Below are positions 7,793 through 15,533 of a DNA stretch of 15,533 bases, piece by piece. Position 1 is the first letter of the stretch, and every line of letters begins with the position of its first letter. A program made the position numbers and the translations under genes. Origin of the DNA: Cyclospora cayetanensis (Eukaryota > Apicomplexa > Conoidasida > Eucoccidiorida > Eimeriidae); contig NW_020312304.1 in assembly GCF_002999335.1 (NCBI RefSeq), positions 1 through 15,533 on the forward strand, given 5' to 3'. A model generated the notes under the pieces. It did no database searches and was not told where the DNA came from. It saw nothing but the letters and a program-made list of their open reading frames with translations.

Positions 7793-8145
7793 AGCAGGGT
7801 TCTAGGCCTATCTCGGTGTGTAAATAGACAGAGAAAGAGGGGCGCAGAGAGCGTGTTTCCAGCTGAACTGGTATCGCTGCCAAGACAGCTCCCCACAGGG
7901 GTGTTTAGTAGAAGGGTACTCTGGAAAGGAAACTGCAGCAACTAGAGAGCGTCTCGCACGTGCCTTGAGGAGAACTATTAGATTGAGTGCCTTCAAGCGT
8001 CCCGGGAAGGCGGCCATTTTATTTGCATCTGGCTTAGCACGATGCGCGCGCGTGAAGAGGCGGGCGCCTTTCGCACACTGGCACTGCAAAAAGCAACAGA
8101 GGCTCTGCCTGCGACAAGGACGCGATAACGTGTCATGTTGCACTA

Positions 8146-11100
8146 CTAGAACGTGTCAGTGCCCTCCTCCTGTTGGTCCTGCTGCGGCGCGTTGCTGCTG
8201 CCGCATCCGGGCAGCTCAAAGTGAACTGCGAATGGGTCTACATCAGCAAACCGGCGGTTGCTGCTGCCAGGGGTGCCGCTGTGACGGCGATCCGCGGGAA
8301 AGGGTATTTGCGCACAGCTATCGCACAGCAGCGTCGGGCTAAGCGTGCTGCAAAACAAGCTGCTGGCGACGGCTCTGCGAGCCGAGGCCAAGCGGCAGAC
8401 ATGGCACGTTTGTGTCTTAAGGGGGGGCAGGAAGGTTCTTCTGGGGTAGGCGCTTGGCGTCGTGTGGGGAGGAGGATCTCGCCGCGTGTCTCTCTCGCGA
8501 ACACCCGTGAAGAGCACGCGGTGCGTACAGGTGCCGCGGTGTACCCAACAGCAGTTGGTGCTCTCTCCCAGAGGCAGCAAGCCCTTCTGTAGCAGCTGCT
8601 CGAACACTGCGTCTTGCTGCGGCACAATAAGACCCTCCCGGCCGCTGCTGTCGCGCCGTAGCCTGCCCTGCCCTCTAAGGTGCTCTCGAATCAGCAGCGC
8701 GTACTGCGACATGCTGCTCGACTCCTCCATTCCCGGATACAAAACACCCGACACGAGGAAGCAGCTACCTTCTCCAACGCCCTCGGTATGGGGGGGGGCC
8801 CCTAGGGGGGCCCCTCCTGGACCCCACTCGCTGCTGCAGCAACCCCGTAGAGCCCTCCTGAGGTCTGCAAGCGTCTGACACCCCAAAAGCTCGAAGCTGC
8901 CCACGACGGCGCCCCCCCTCTCAGCGTGAAAAACCGACACAGAAAAAATCAAGCCGCTGCCACTGCTGCTCCCGCGGCAGCTCGCAACAACGGCACTGCA
9001 GGCAGCACTGGCGGTAAAGCAAGCGGGTGTCGGCGCAGGAGCCGAGGGTGGAGGCGGCTGATGATTCAAATTATGCATCGCTGCCTGCCGGTCCATTCTG
9101 GAATTCTTCATGGCATACAGGGCACGGAGACAGCGGGAAGGCGCACTGCGGGAGAGAAACAAGGAGAGCTGTTGCTCCCCAAGGACGGAGGCTTCCGGCG
9201 GGGGAAGCCACGACGCCCTGCATGCATGCCGATTGAACCGCCGAGGAAGCCTGTAGCGTTGTTGCTGCTGCATCGCCAGCACAACGTCGCCTTCCAGAAG
9301 ACCTTCCCACTCCCGCAGTTCCTTTGCCCCAACCCATGCCACCAGCTCCGCAACTTCAGGCAATCGGCTGCTGCTCAACAAGTAGAAGCGCAAAAAGGAA
9401 GCGAGAGACGCGAAGTCAGCAGCACAATCGCCGCCCCTGCTGCTTGCGACGCAGCTCTTGGGTTGATGAGCGCCGATATCTGCTGCCAAAGCGGTGCAGC
9501 TGTCCGTACAGAGGGCCCCTTGATGCTCATCTTGAGAGTCTTGTTGCTGCTGCTTTTGCAGGGCGCGATGAACGCCGAGCACTTTCGCTGCGTGGCGTTG
9601 CATGTGCTTAGACGCAAGATGCAAAACGTCGGGTGGGGGTGGCGGCTCTAACATTTGAAACTCATGATGCAGATTTTGCAGTTCCCCTGCGAAGTCAGCA
9701 CCAGAAGGCGCTGCTGCGCCCTCTGCCGCTGCGGATAGCAGCACCGAGCGAGGGCGGAAGTTTAGCCAAGATCGCAACAACCATGGAGGGAGTCGCCACT
9801 CGGCATCCAGAGGCTGTGCTGCGGCTATTCCCTGCACGCAGGATACAGCGCGGGCAACACACAGCATGTGTGTGTCACAGCAAAAGGTCACCTCCCCTCC
9901 TGCCCCCCCCGCTGCCCTCTGAAAAAAGGAGAACGCCTGCAACACGTGCCCAACAGACAGATTGCTGGTCTCCCCTAGCAATCCCCACCCTGCACGCGCC
10001 TAGAATAGAATGCATACACCTCAGCAGCAGCGGCAAGAGCAAAAAGCCAACCTCCGGCGTTGCATGCTGCTGCAGCAACTGCAGCAGCACCCTCGAGTCG
10101 GGGTCAAACAGTTCCAATCGCTCTGGAATTTCCACTTCGCTGTCTGATTCATCCTGTAGCACCCAGTCCAGCTGCTCTGCGCACGTCGACACCCCCGACT
10201 GCTGCTCCTGCTCCTGCTGTTTTTGGTGCTGCTGTTGCTCCATAGTGCTTCGCTGCTGCTTCTGCTTCTGCTGCACAGTATTTTGCTGCTGCTGCTGCTT
10301 CTTGTGCTGTCTAAGCAGCCATCGACGTTGCATGCGCACCAATCGGGAGGGCGACAGAGGCGGCAGCGGCAGTGGAAGCCCTTCTGGTTCCAACATGCCT
10401 ACCGGCAGAAGATAAGGATCCGAAAGAATCGCTTCTCTCCTTATTCCCTCAAACAGCAACTCGTCTGCAGCTGCTGTCGGATCCTCGTCAGCATCTCCTC
10501 CTGCTGCTGCTGTCGCTCCTGCTGTTGCCGCTCCTGCTGCTGTCGGATCCTCGTCAGCATCTCCTCCTGCTGCTGCTGTCGGCAACCCCAAGGACGAGCT
10601 CTGTGCATGTTCTGCGGCACTTGCTGTTGCTGCTGCTTTTCGACGCGCCAGCTCGGCTAGTTGGACACCTCGAGTAGCAAAAACGCTGTCTACTTCCTTC
10701 CACACCTGCAGCGGGAGGGAAAGCACTTTCTGATGCCGCTGCCGGTGCAGCCCTTCCAAACGCTCCTGGATCTGCTGCAACGTGTGCAGCTGTCGCCCAC
10801 GCTGCACACACCGCAACGAGGCGTATCCACACGAACCTTCAGCAACGCGCTGCTCCTGCTGCAATTCCGACTCCTGACTCACAAGGCGCTGCTGCTGCTC
10901 CCCCGCCTGAACTGCAGCAGCACTGGAAGCAGCGAGCTGAGGCTGCTGCAGCTGATGCAAAGTACCAAGTGCTTGCTGCAGCTGAGTCTCTTGTTGTAGG
11001 AGCTGCTCCTGATCCGCCGTCTCTTGCTGTCGAAAATGTGCAAAAGAACGCTCCGATCGCCCCCCGCCTCGCTGCGCAGGCCTCAATTGCTGACCTAGCG

Positions 11101-11266
11101 GCTCTCGACAAACGTGCTGCTGCTCTTGCTGCTGCTGCTCGTTCTGCTGCTGCTCGTTCTGCTGCTGCTCGTTCTGCTGCTGCTCTTGCTGCACGTGCCC
11201 GAGCTGGCTTACCCCACTTGCTGGCAGCTGCATGATGCACTGTTGCCGCTGCTCCGGAGTTCCCAT
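8146..11266 (-). CDS. SNAPC3: snRNA-activating protein complex subunit 3-like (SNAPC3/SNAP50), two exons
   Basis: SNAPC3 is a subunit of SNAPc, which binds the proximal sequence element of snRNA genes and recruits RNA polymerase II or III in the nucleus. Exons 11266-9989 and 9918-8146 flank a 70-bp intron (donor GTGGGG, acceptor TTTTTTCAG) in phase 0 and give 1016 residues. The SNAP50 signature is C-terminal: an FELLGCQTLADLRRAL segment (762-777), SGVLYPGMEE (816-825), a metal-binding HRGTCTH (886-892; human HQGNCEH), CHVC (931-934), CDSC (958-961), and a closing DVDPFAVHF. The N-terminal 740 residues are mostly unrecognised: QQQNE repeats (27-50), coiled-coil-like Gln-rich stretches, a 22-residue repeat with GGDADEDP at 234 and 256, and a Gln run at 323-356. 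Human SNAPC3 is about 410 residues, so this form is greatly expanded. An in-frame TGA at 11279-11281 upstream supports the ATG at 11266. It is convergent with IMP3 and divergent from RPL30. Confidence 0.85.
10472..10582 (-). repeat. 66-bp period duplication within SNAPC3 coding sequence
   Basis: A block containing GGATCCTCGTCAGCATCTCC recurs at period 66 (TGTCGGATCC at 10475 and 10541). It encodes a 22-residue repeat with GGDADEDP. The bases between copies are CTG/CCG triplets, so the repeat is probably a slippage or unequal-crossing product that stayed in frame. Confidence 0.9.
11117..11188 (-). repeat. 15-bp repeat encoding QQQNE
   Basis: On the plus strand CTGCTGCTGCTCGTT is repeated three times and flanked by variant copies with CTCTTG. 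On the minus strand it encodes QQQNE units (residues 27-50 of the SNAPC3-like protein). It has the same 15-bp period as the AAAFT repeat at 615-680, again a triplet run broken every fifth codon. Confidence 0.93.
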
Positions 11267-12061
11267 CGTACCGAACCATCAAAAACATCGAAAGCAGCCC
11301 GCGGCTTGACAGAGATTCTGTTCCTGCTAGCGGCATGAGAAGCGGTCTTAGCGGCGAGGCAAGTGCAGCTGCATCCGTCTAGCTCACATTCTCGCGTTGT
11401 CTACCTTTTTTCAGATCTCCCTCCCTCCCGTTTCCCCCTCTTCTGCCGCCATCCCTCCTGGAGAACTAGCGGGCAGCAGCAGTACCAACAGGAGCACCGC
11501 AAAGCGTGCAGCCCTCCAAGCCATCAAAGAAGCTGCAGCGACTACCTGCAACACAGCTTGCTTCGTTTCCCAAACGTGAGGAGCATCGGCGCGCGGATGC
11601 CACTCCATGCGCAAAGTCGCCAAAGCGCGCATGCAACAGCAACAGCAACAGCAGTAGCAGTAGCAGCAGCGGCCGCTCGCGTGTGGGGCTGCCGAGCAGC
11701 GGCCGCGGGGTTGCTGTGCTCCTGGCAGCAGCACCAGCAGCAGCCACGGCGTTTGTTGAAGCAAAGTTTATTTGCCTCTGGCGCTTTTTGGGATTGAGCA
11801 ATTAGGACGCGTAAGTGTTTGATCGCGCACCAGCAGCAGCGGCTGTGGCGGCAGCGGCGGCGGCAGGCGTGGTCTTCTTCTCCCCGCGTGGGGTCTCTGT
11901 TCTTGTCGAGTCTTGTTCAGGGTGCTTGCTGCTGGGGTAGGCACGTTGTTGGCGCCCTTCATTTCGCGAAATAATCGCATTTTATCCGCAAATAAGCTGC
12001 TTGGTGACGCGCCGTGCACGCAGGATACACCCCCAGCGCCTGCTCACTCCCCGTGAAGAAG
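11267..12061. other. Head-to-head intergenic region between SNAPC3 and RPL30
   Basis: This should hold both promoters and 5' UTRs. A CAG/TAG/AAC triplet tract lies at 11630-11675, and GCGGCGG/CAGCAG stretches at 11830-11865. Low-complexity frames are open on both strands; a minus frame (11764-11411) contains a hydrophobic segment (RFAVLLLVLLLPAS) after an internal ATG at 11606-11608, but there is no recognisable family. I treat these as unproven. An upstream ATG at 12014 is in frame with RPL30 and without a stop between, but the family starts at 12062. Confidence 0.5.
11630..11675 (+). repeat. Interrupted CAG/AACAGC/AGTAGC triplet microsatellite
   Basis: A run of AACAGC units is followed by AGTAGC units and ends in CAGCAGCGG. 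It sits in non-coding DNA between divergent genes. It is typical of the CAG-family simple repeats of this genome. Confidence 0.9.
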
Positions 12062-12915
12062 ATGGCGAAGAAGCAGAAGAAGCAGGGTGCTGATGGCATC
12101 AACACCCGCCTTCAGCTTGTGATGAAGAGCGGAAAGGTTTGCCTTGGGGCAAAGACTGCGGTGAACTCTCTACGAACCGGCAAAGGTAAGGATTTGACGC
12201 TGCCGTCGGGAGGGGCCCCTCTTCACACCCGGCCTCCCCTCACAACGTTCCTGCCGTCCGATTGTGGCATATGAATTTTACGCTAGAGTAGAACTCCAGA
12301 AGAGCGTGCGGGGCAGCCTGCTTCACACGTGTTGCCTGCCTTCGTTAGCATTGAGGGGTTTCGTCGCTTGCCGTGGGCGTAGACGCCTCGTGCACCTCTT
12401 TCCCTCCGGAGGCATGTGTATATCAACGCAGCAAAGCTAATCATCATCAGCAACAACTGCCCACCTCTCCGCAAATCGGAGATCGAGTACTATGCGATGC
12501 TCGCCAAGTGCGGTGTCCATCACTACCCTGGAGGTGAGTCCTGCGCACGTCGTGATTTCCCTATACAGGCTTTTTCCGCTGAAAATCTTTGCAGCACCTC
12601 TTGTTCCCTCCCGGCTCCTCTTCCCGTCCCCTGCGTTCAGTTTGCAACGCCTTTCCTAGCCCGGCATGCAGACAACGGCCAGTCTGCCTCTCTGCCTGCC
12701 TGCTGTTTAGTTCACACAACCCTACCCGGCTAGGGCTTTCCCCGCCGCAGTCGTGGCGCTTGCGGGAGGCCTCATCAGTTGCGCCTTGCGATGTGCACTT
12801 GGTGGCTGCTACAGACAACAACGAGCTCGGGACAGCATGTGGGAAGCTGTTTCGTGTAAGCTGCCTGGCTGTAACAGATCCCGGCGATAGCGACATCATT
12901 CGCTCTGTAGAGTGA
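12062..12915 (+). CDS. RPL30: Large ribosomal subunit protein eL30 (RPL30), three exons
   Basis: eL30 is an L7Ae-family, kink-turn RNA-binding protein of the 60S subunit; in yeast it also controls its own splicing and translation. Exons 12062-12185, 12432-12533 and 12815-12915 splice with GT..AG, both introns in phase 1, to 108 residues, the family length. Exon 1 opens MAKKQKKQ and has [16 protein letters not shown]. The first junction creates Ala in [19 protein letters not shown], followed by [17 protein letters not shown]. The second creates Asp in [15 protein letters not shown]. The end is [13 protein letters not shown]. An earlier AG at 12410-12411 is rejected because it puts exon 2 out of frame. 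Introns are 246 and 281 bp. The stop codon lies inside a palindrome (12907-12933). Confidence 0.97.
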
Positions 12916-12933
12916 AGTGCACTTCACCTCTAC
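12907..12933. repeat. Palindrome enclosing the RPL30 stop codon
   Basis: TGAAGTGCACTTCA (12913-12926) is a perfect 14-bp palindrome whose first three bases are the stop codon. GTAGAG before it pairs with CTCTAC after it, with one bulged C at 12927. The whole forms a 13-bp stem. Confidence 0.9.
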
Positions 12934-14243
12934 GTGCAGTAGTTTGTAGGGCTGCAGCAGCGGCGGCTGCAGCGAATTGCATCATTTCCTCGGGGTGTCG
13001 CTGAAAAAGGAACGCACCGAACTTTTTCTCAGTCGGCTTGGGTTGACGTGCACATGGAGCTCGTAGGAAGAGGCACTCGCGTAGAGAGACAGGAAGGGGT
13101 TGCCGCAGAGGGAGAGGCGCGAGAGCCAAATGTAGTGAGGGGGCTGATATCGAGGGCACAACCGCACGAAGAAGGTTCACGCACGCGGGCAAGCCCCAGG
13201 GGGTGGGGGTAGTGAGGGGAAGGGGGGGAGTGGTGGGGTGTTTCTCCTGGCGCGAGAGAGATGACGACACAACGGCGCTGCGGGAGCTGGCAGGAGGGAG
13301 GCGGTGTATACACGCACAGACACCGCTACGCAAGTGGTACACGATGAGACAAGGAGTGCTGCACGTGTAGGCGCACACCCCTACGGGGATCTTAAAGCGC
13401 ATATGTGTCGAGAGAATCAGCTAGAAGGCATATACCCGCTAGTAAGGAGTGTGTCGTGCAGAATGGCACAAGGCCGGCAACTGGCAGGGGGACTAGCTGG
13501 CAGAAGGAGTCTCCTAGGGGCCAGCCAGCTGCACACTGCCCACGAACATTCACTTCTACACACGCGCTCTTTCGTATCACGCGGAAAGCAACTCCCAACG
13601 GAGGTGAATGCATTAATTTTGGAGCGGTGCGCAGGTGTTCGATCGCTATGTGCTAGGGACACTTGGTGCTCAAAATGGCAAAGAATTAATCGTATTGGTG
13701 AGCGTGCTGAGGTGCGACGGCGGATGGATCGTTTCCGCTAGCAGCTATGCGCGTGAGCATTCCCCATATTACAGCCTTCACATGCAACAGGAGCGGCGCG
13801 CATTGCGAAGCGCCCGGGGGGCAATGGATAAGTAGACGGACATCTTAGGCATAGGGTAGCAGCAGGGCTGCTTCAGTGCTCTACACGGCTGTCTTTGGTT
13901 CCCATACATACGAATGGCAAGAGCCTGCTGGTGCATGAAGCAACCTGGCTGCGAGGGGAGCCGGCGCAGCGAAATGGAAAAAGCACTGCTACAACTGCAA
14001 ACATGCCAAGGTCACAGTGTGGCAGCCTTCGCATTTTTGCCCCCCTGGCCATGAATACACTACTTCAAAGTGTATCAACACATCAAGTAGAAACTGAGAA
14101 ACACGTCGCAGAAACACGATGTTTCCGCCCTTTCTCTGCCTTCGTCTTGTGCTGGCACGGGCCTCGAACGGCAGGATTGCGTGGGGAGAAAGCAACCGCG
14201 GCACACCTCGCGATATCCTGCAATTCTGGCGACCCAATCAGTT
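12916..14243. other. Tail-to-tail intergenic region between RPL30 and the right-hand gene
   Basis: No gene is firmly supported. It holds the RPL30 3' end, a G-run cluster (13199-13237), and scattered ORFs of up to 168 codons without recognisable domains. A 63-base candidate exon at 13635-13697 (plus) has AG before it and GTGAGC after it. A loose inverted repeat AGCTGGC / GCCAGCCAGCT lies at about 13495-13531. Confidence 0.5.
13199..13237 (+). other. G-run cluster, candidate G-quadruplex
   Basis: Runs occur of G5 (13199-13203), G5 (13205-13209), G4 (13216-13219), G7 (13222-13228) and G4 (13234-13237), with loops of 1, 6, 2 and 5 bases. It is a strong quadruplex pattern on the plus strand, within a tail-to-tail intergenic region. 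Confidence 0.75.
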
Positions 14244-15211
14244 TTACGTATTATCAGCGTCGTTGGCGGGCTCTGCGCTGCTGTCGCCATCCTTGGCCTT
14301 CTGGTGAAGCACTCCCCCCTTAATCTTCATGCGCTTCCGGTCTTCCGCCTGTTGAACGACGCAGTGCAGTAAGCGGCAACAGACGCATTTCAGCCCCCAC
14401 AGTCGTGAAAAAACATCCACGGACGTAGATAACTGGTCATGCACGCACCACGGGAAGCACTTTAAATCTATCAATCTATTTATGGACATGGAAGCGCTGC
14501 AGCAAAATCGCCTTTATCCATCCCAGAGAATATGCGCACATGACTATACAGGTATTTATGCAGTACATGGGGTCTGTAAGCATATATGTGTAGCTCCTGT
14601 AAAGTTGCGTGTAGGCACACTAATATATACATGAACTATGCGCATATATGCACAAACTAGCAAGACGTTAATGAGGTCCAGAAGCAGGATATCGTGTCTC
14701 TCAACATGCAAGCTTTCAAAGCGGCTATTTGAAATGCTCCTTGGCGATGCCTCTATGCACATGCTCATATTGATGTGCATATGCATCAAGATGCTAGGTC
14801 TTCATGCGCATTCAGCGAACATGAGAGATACGACGGAAGGTCGCAAGGCCTTCGCAGGTGGCTATGAGAAGGAGTATACCTATACAGTACCGAGCATGAT
14901 TCGGAGAGGCAGGCAGGCTGGGGTTGAGAGGTTAGCAAAGAGCCAGGCAGCTGTATGCAGGGCTATGCTCTAGGGTCAGAGACCCATATATCAAGGCAGC
15001 TGCCTCCAGAGGTGTGGAAAAGTCGTGTCACTTTTTGTCTGGACTCTGCTGAAATGCCTGCCCACCTTGTACATTCGGGTGTATGCGTCTGGGTTTGAGA
15101 AAATGGAGGTGCCGAACTCTTCATCCTTGTCCGTGTCCTTCTCTTCCACATTGAGCATCACCTTGTCAGCAGAGTCTAGCCACCTCTCGAAGACGCCGTC
15201 TTTCCAGATAC
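14244..15211 (-). CDS. 3' part of an unrecognised gene (two exons, N-terminus not found)
   Basis: On the minus strand an exon at 15211-15066 follows TTCCCAG and ends before GTGGGC. It reads WKDGVFERWLDSADKVML, then an acidic EEKDTDKDEEFG, then FSNPDAYTRMYK, in phase 0. The last exon, 14348-14244, follows TTCAACAG, also in phase 0, and reads AEDRKRMKIKGGVLHQKAK, then a Ser/Ala/Asp tail (DADNT) and TAA. The phases fit a single 717-bp intron, though another exon inside it cannot be excluded. The protein character (charged, non-repetitive, mixed composition) is unlike the shadow frames around it. I do not recognise the family. The upstream exon(s) should lie at higher coordinates, in or beyond the repeat-rich right edge. 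Confidence 0.55.
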
Positions 15212-15533
15212 CTGGGAACCAGCGCAAGGGCGGTGTTCACAGGACAGCATGCGTGCACGCATTCGTATTCATACACACGCATACACAGACACACACAGAC
15301 AAACACAGACACACACATACACACACACACACACATACACACACACACACCCACACACCACACAACAACAAAACTACACGATGACCCGAAAACACTAAAC
15401 ATCAAAACAGACAACACAATGCCAAACGAGTGTGAACAAACTGACATCTTACGAGAAAAAAATAAAGTCAATACACATCAATGATCGATAATCTTTTTTT
15501 TTTTTTTTTGTTTTTCAACAAGATTTTTTTTTT
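15212..15533. other. Right-edge sequence of altered composition
   Basis: After the last exon come a CA-rich repeat (15277-15362), then A/C-rich, G-poor DNA (15363-15490), and finally T-tracts of 16 (15494-15509) and 10 (15524-15533). No exon is recognised. The shift towards A+T is abrupt relative to the rest of the window. Confidence 0.6.
15277..15362 (+). repeat. (CA)n microsatellite
   Basis: Imperfect CA/CACAGA/CATA repeats. The plus strand is nearly G-free, so the minus strand (sense for the right-hand gene) is TG-rich. Frames of repeated Thr/His across it are artefacts. Confidence 0.93.

Larger units (their letters stand above)
7467..8145. other. Tail-to-tail intergenic region between IMP3 and SNAPC3
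   Basis: This holds the 3' UTRs of IMP3 (stop 7464-7466) and of the minus-strand SNAPC3-like gene (stop 8146). It contains a strong hairpin (7613-7650) and a G-run cluster (7757-7792). Frames are open on both strands up to about 190 codons (for example 7505-7945 plus, 7305-7883 minus), but none shows a domain and they cross the hairpin and G-runs. No gene is called. Confidence 0.6.

Noticed and set aside
8926..9651. Plus-strand ORF of 241 codons
   Set aside because: Antisense to SNAPC3 exon 2, which has family motifs; this frame has none and is rich in Arg/Gln from complementary triplets.
9633..10415. Plus-strand ORF of 260 codons with Cys/Ser-rich stretch
   Set aside because: Antisense to glutamine codons of SNAPC3; the CCCCFCC-type runs are complementary CTG/TGC tracts.
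10839..11336. Minus-strand ORF of 165 codons rich in Ala/Arg (AAAERAAAER)
   Set aside because: Out-of-frame shadow of the QQQNE repeat and neighbouring coding sequence of the SNAPC3-like exon 1.
11411..11764. Minus-strand ORF with a hydrophobic LLLVLLLP segment
   Set aside because: The first half is Cys/Tyr runs from the triplet tract. The second half has a plausible membrane segment but no family, splice support or clear start, so it was not called.
12412..12431. Earlier acceptor for RPL30 exon 2 (AG at 12410-12411)
   Set aside because: It would shift the frame. The AG at 12430-12431 restores phase and gives the conserved GKAKL junction.

Overview
The window looks like nuclear DNA of a coccidian apicomplexan, most likely an Eimeria-type parasite. 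Four genes with recognisable eukaryotic products can be read, three of them split by spliceosomal introns with GT..AG ends. CAG/CTG triplet tracts run through both coding and non-coding DNA and give polyglutamine and polyalanine runs, the homopolymer habit typical of Eimeria. Long simple arrays (CT, GGTGTA, ACATAC, CA) fill introns and edges. The organism is inferred from this style and not from a marker gene.

Layout, left to right. 1-230 is a CT microsatellite. 495-3867 (+) holds a multi-exon gene that I cannot name firmly. Its translated exons read like an Omp85/Sam50-type beta-barrel, and a possible signal-peptide exon lies upstream, so an apicoplast Toc75-like or mitochondrial Sam50-like protein is the working idea. 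One intron carries a 0.67 kb GGTGTA array. 4956-5162 (-) is a complete single-exon RPS28 (eS28). 5271-5586 (-) may hold a tiny two-exon gene. 5997-7466 (+) is IMP3, the U3 snoRNP protein, in four exons whose splices give exactly 184 residues; intron 2 carries an ACATAC/CCTACA array. 8146-11266 (-) is a two-exon gene for a very large, glutamine-rich SNAPC3/SNAP50 homologue. 12062-12915 (+) is RPL30 (eL30) in three exons, 108 residues. 14244-15211 (-) is the 3' part of an unrecognised gene, two exons in compatible phase, whose 5' end was not found and may lie beyond the window.

The genes alternate strictly in strand (+ - + - + -), giving head-to-head pairs (RPS28/IMP3 and SNAPC3/RPL30) and tail-to-tail pairs. 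Three of the genes serve ribosome production: RPS28 and RPL30 are ribosomal proteins, and IMP3 is needed for 18S rRNA processing. SNAPC3 belongs to the factor that transcribes snRNA genes. The window is therefore largely housekeeping RNA/ribosome machinery.

Unexplained structure: a 42-bp near-perfect palindrome with a TGCATGCATGCA centre lies between RPS28 and IMP3. Strong hairpins sit at or just after the 3' ends of three plus-strand genes, one of them enclosing the RPL30 stop codon. G-run clusters lie in the tail-to-tail regions. Related TG-rich arrays lie in introns of two genes, in opposite orientation relative to transcription.
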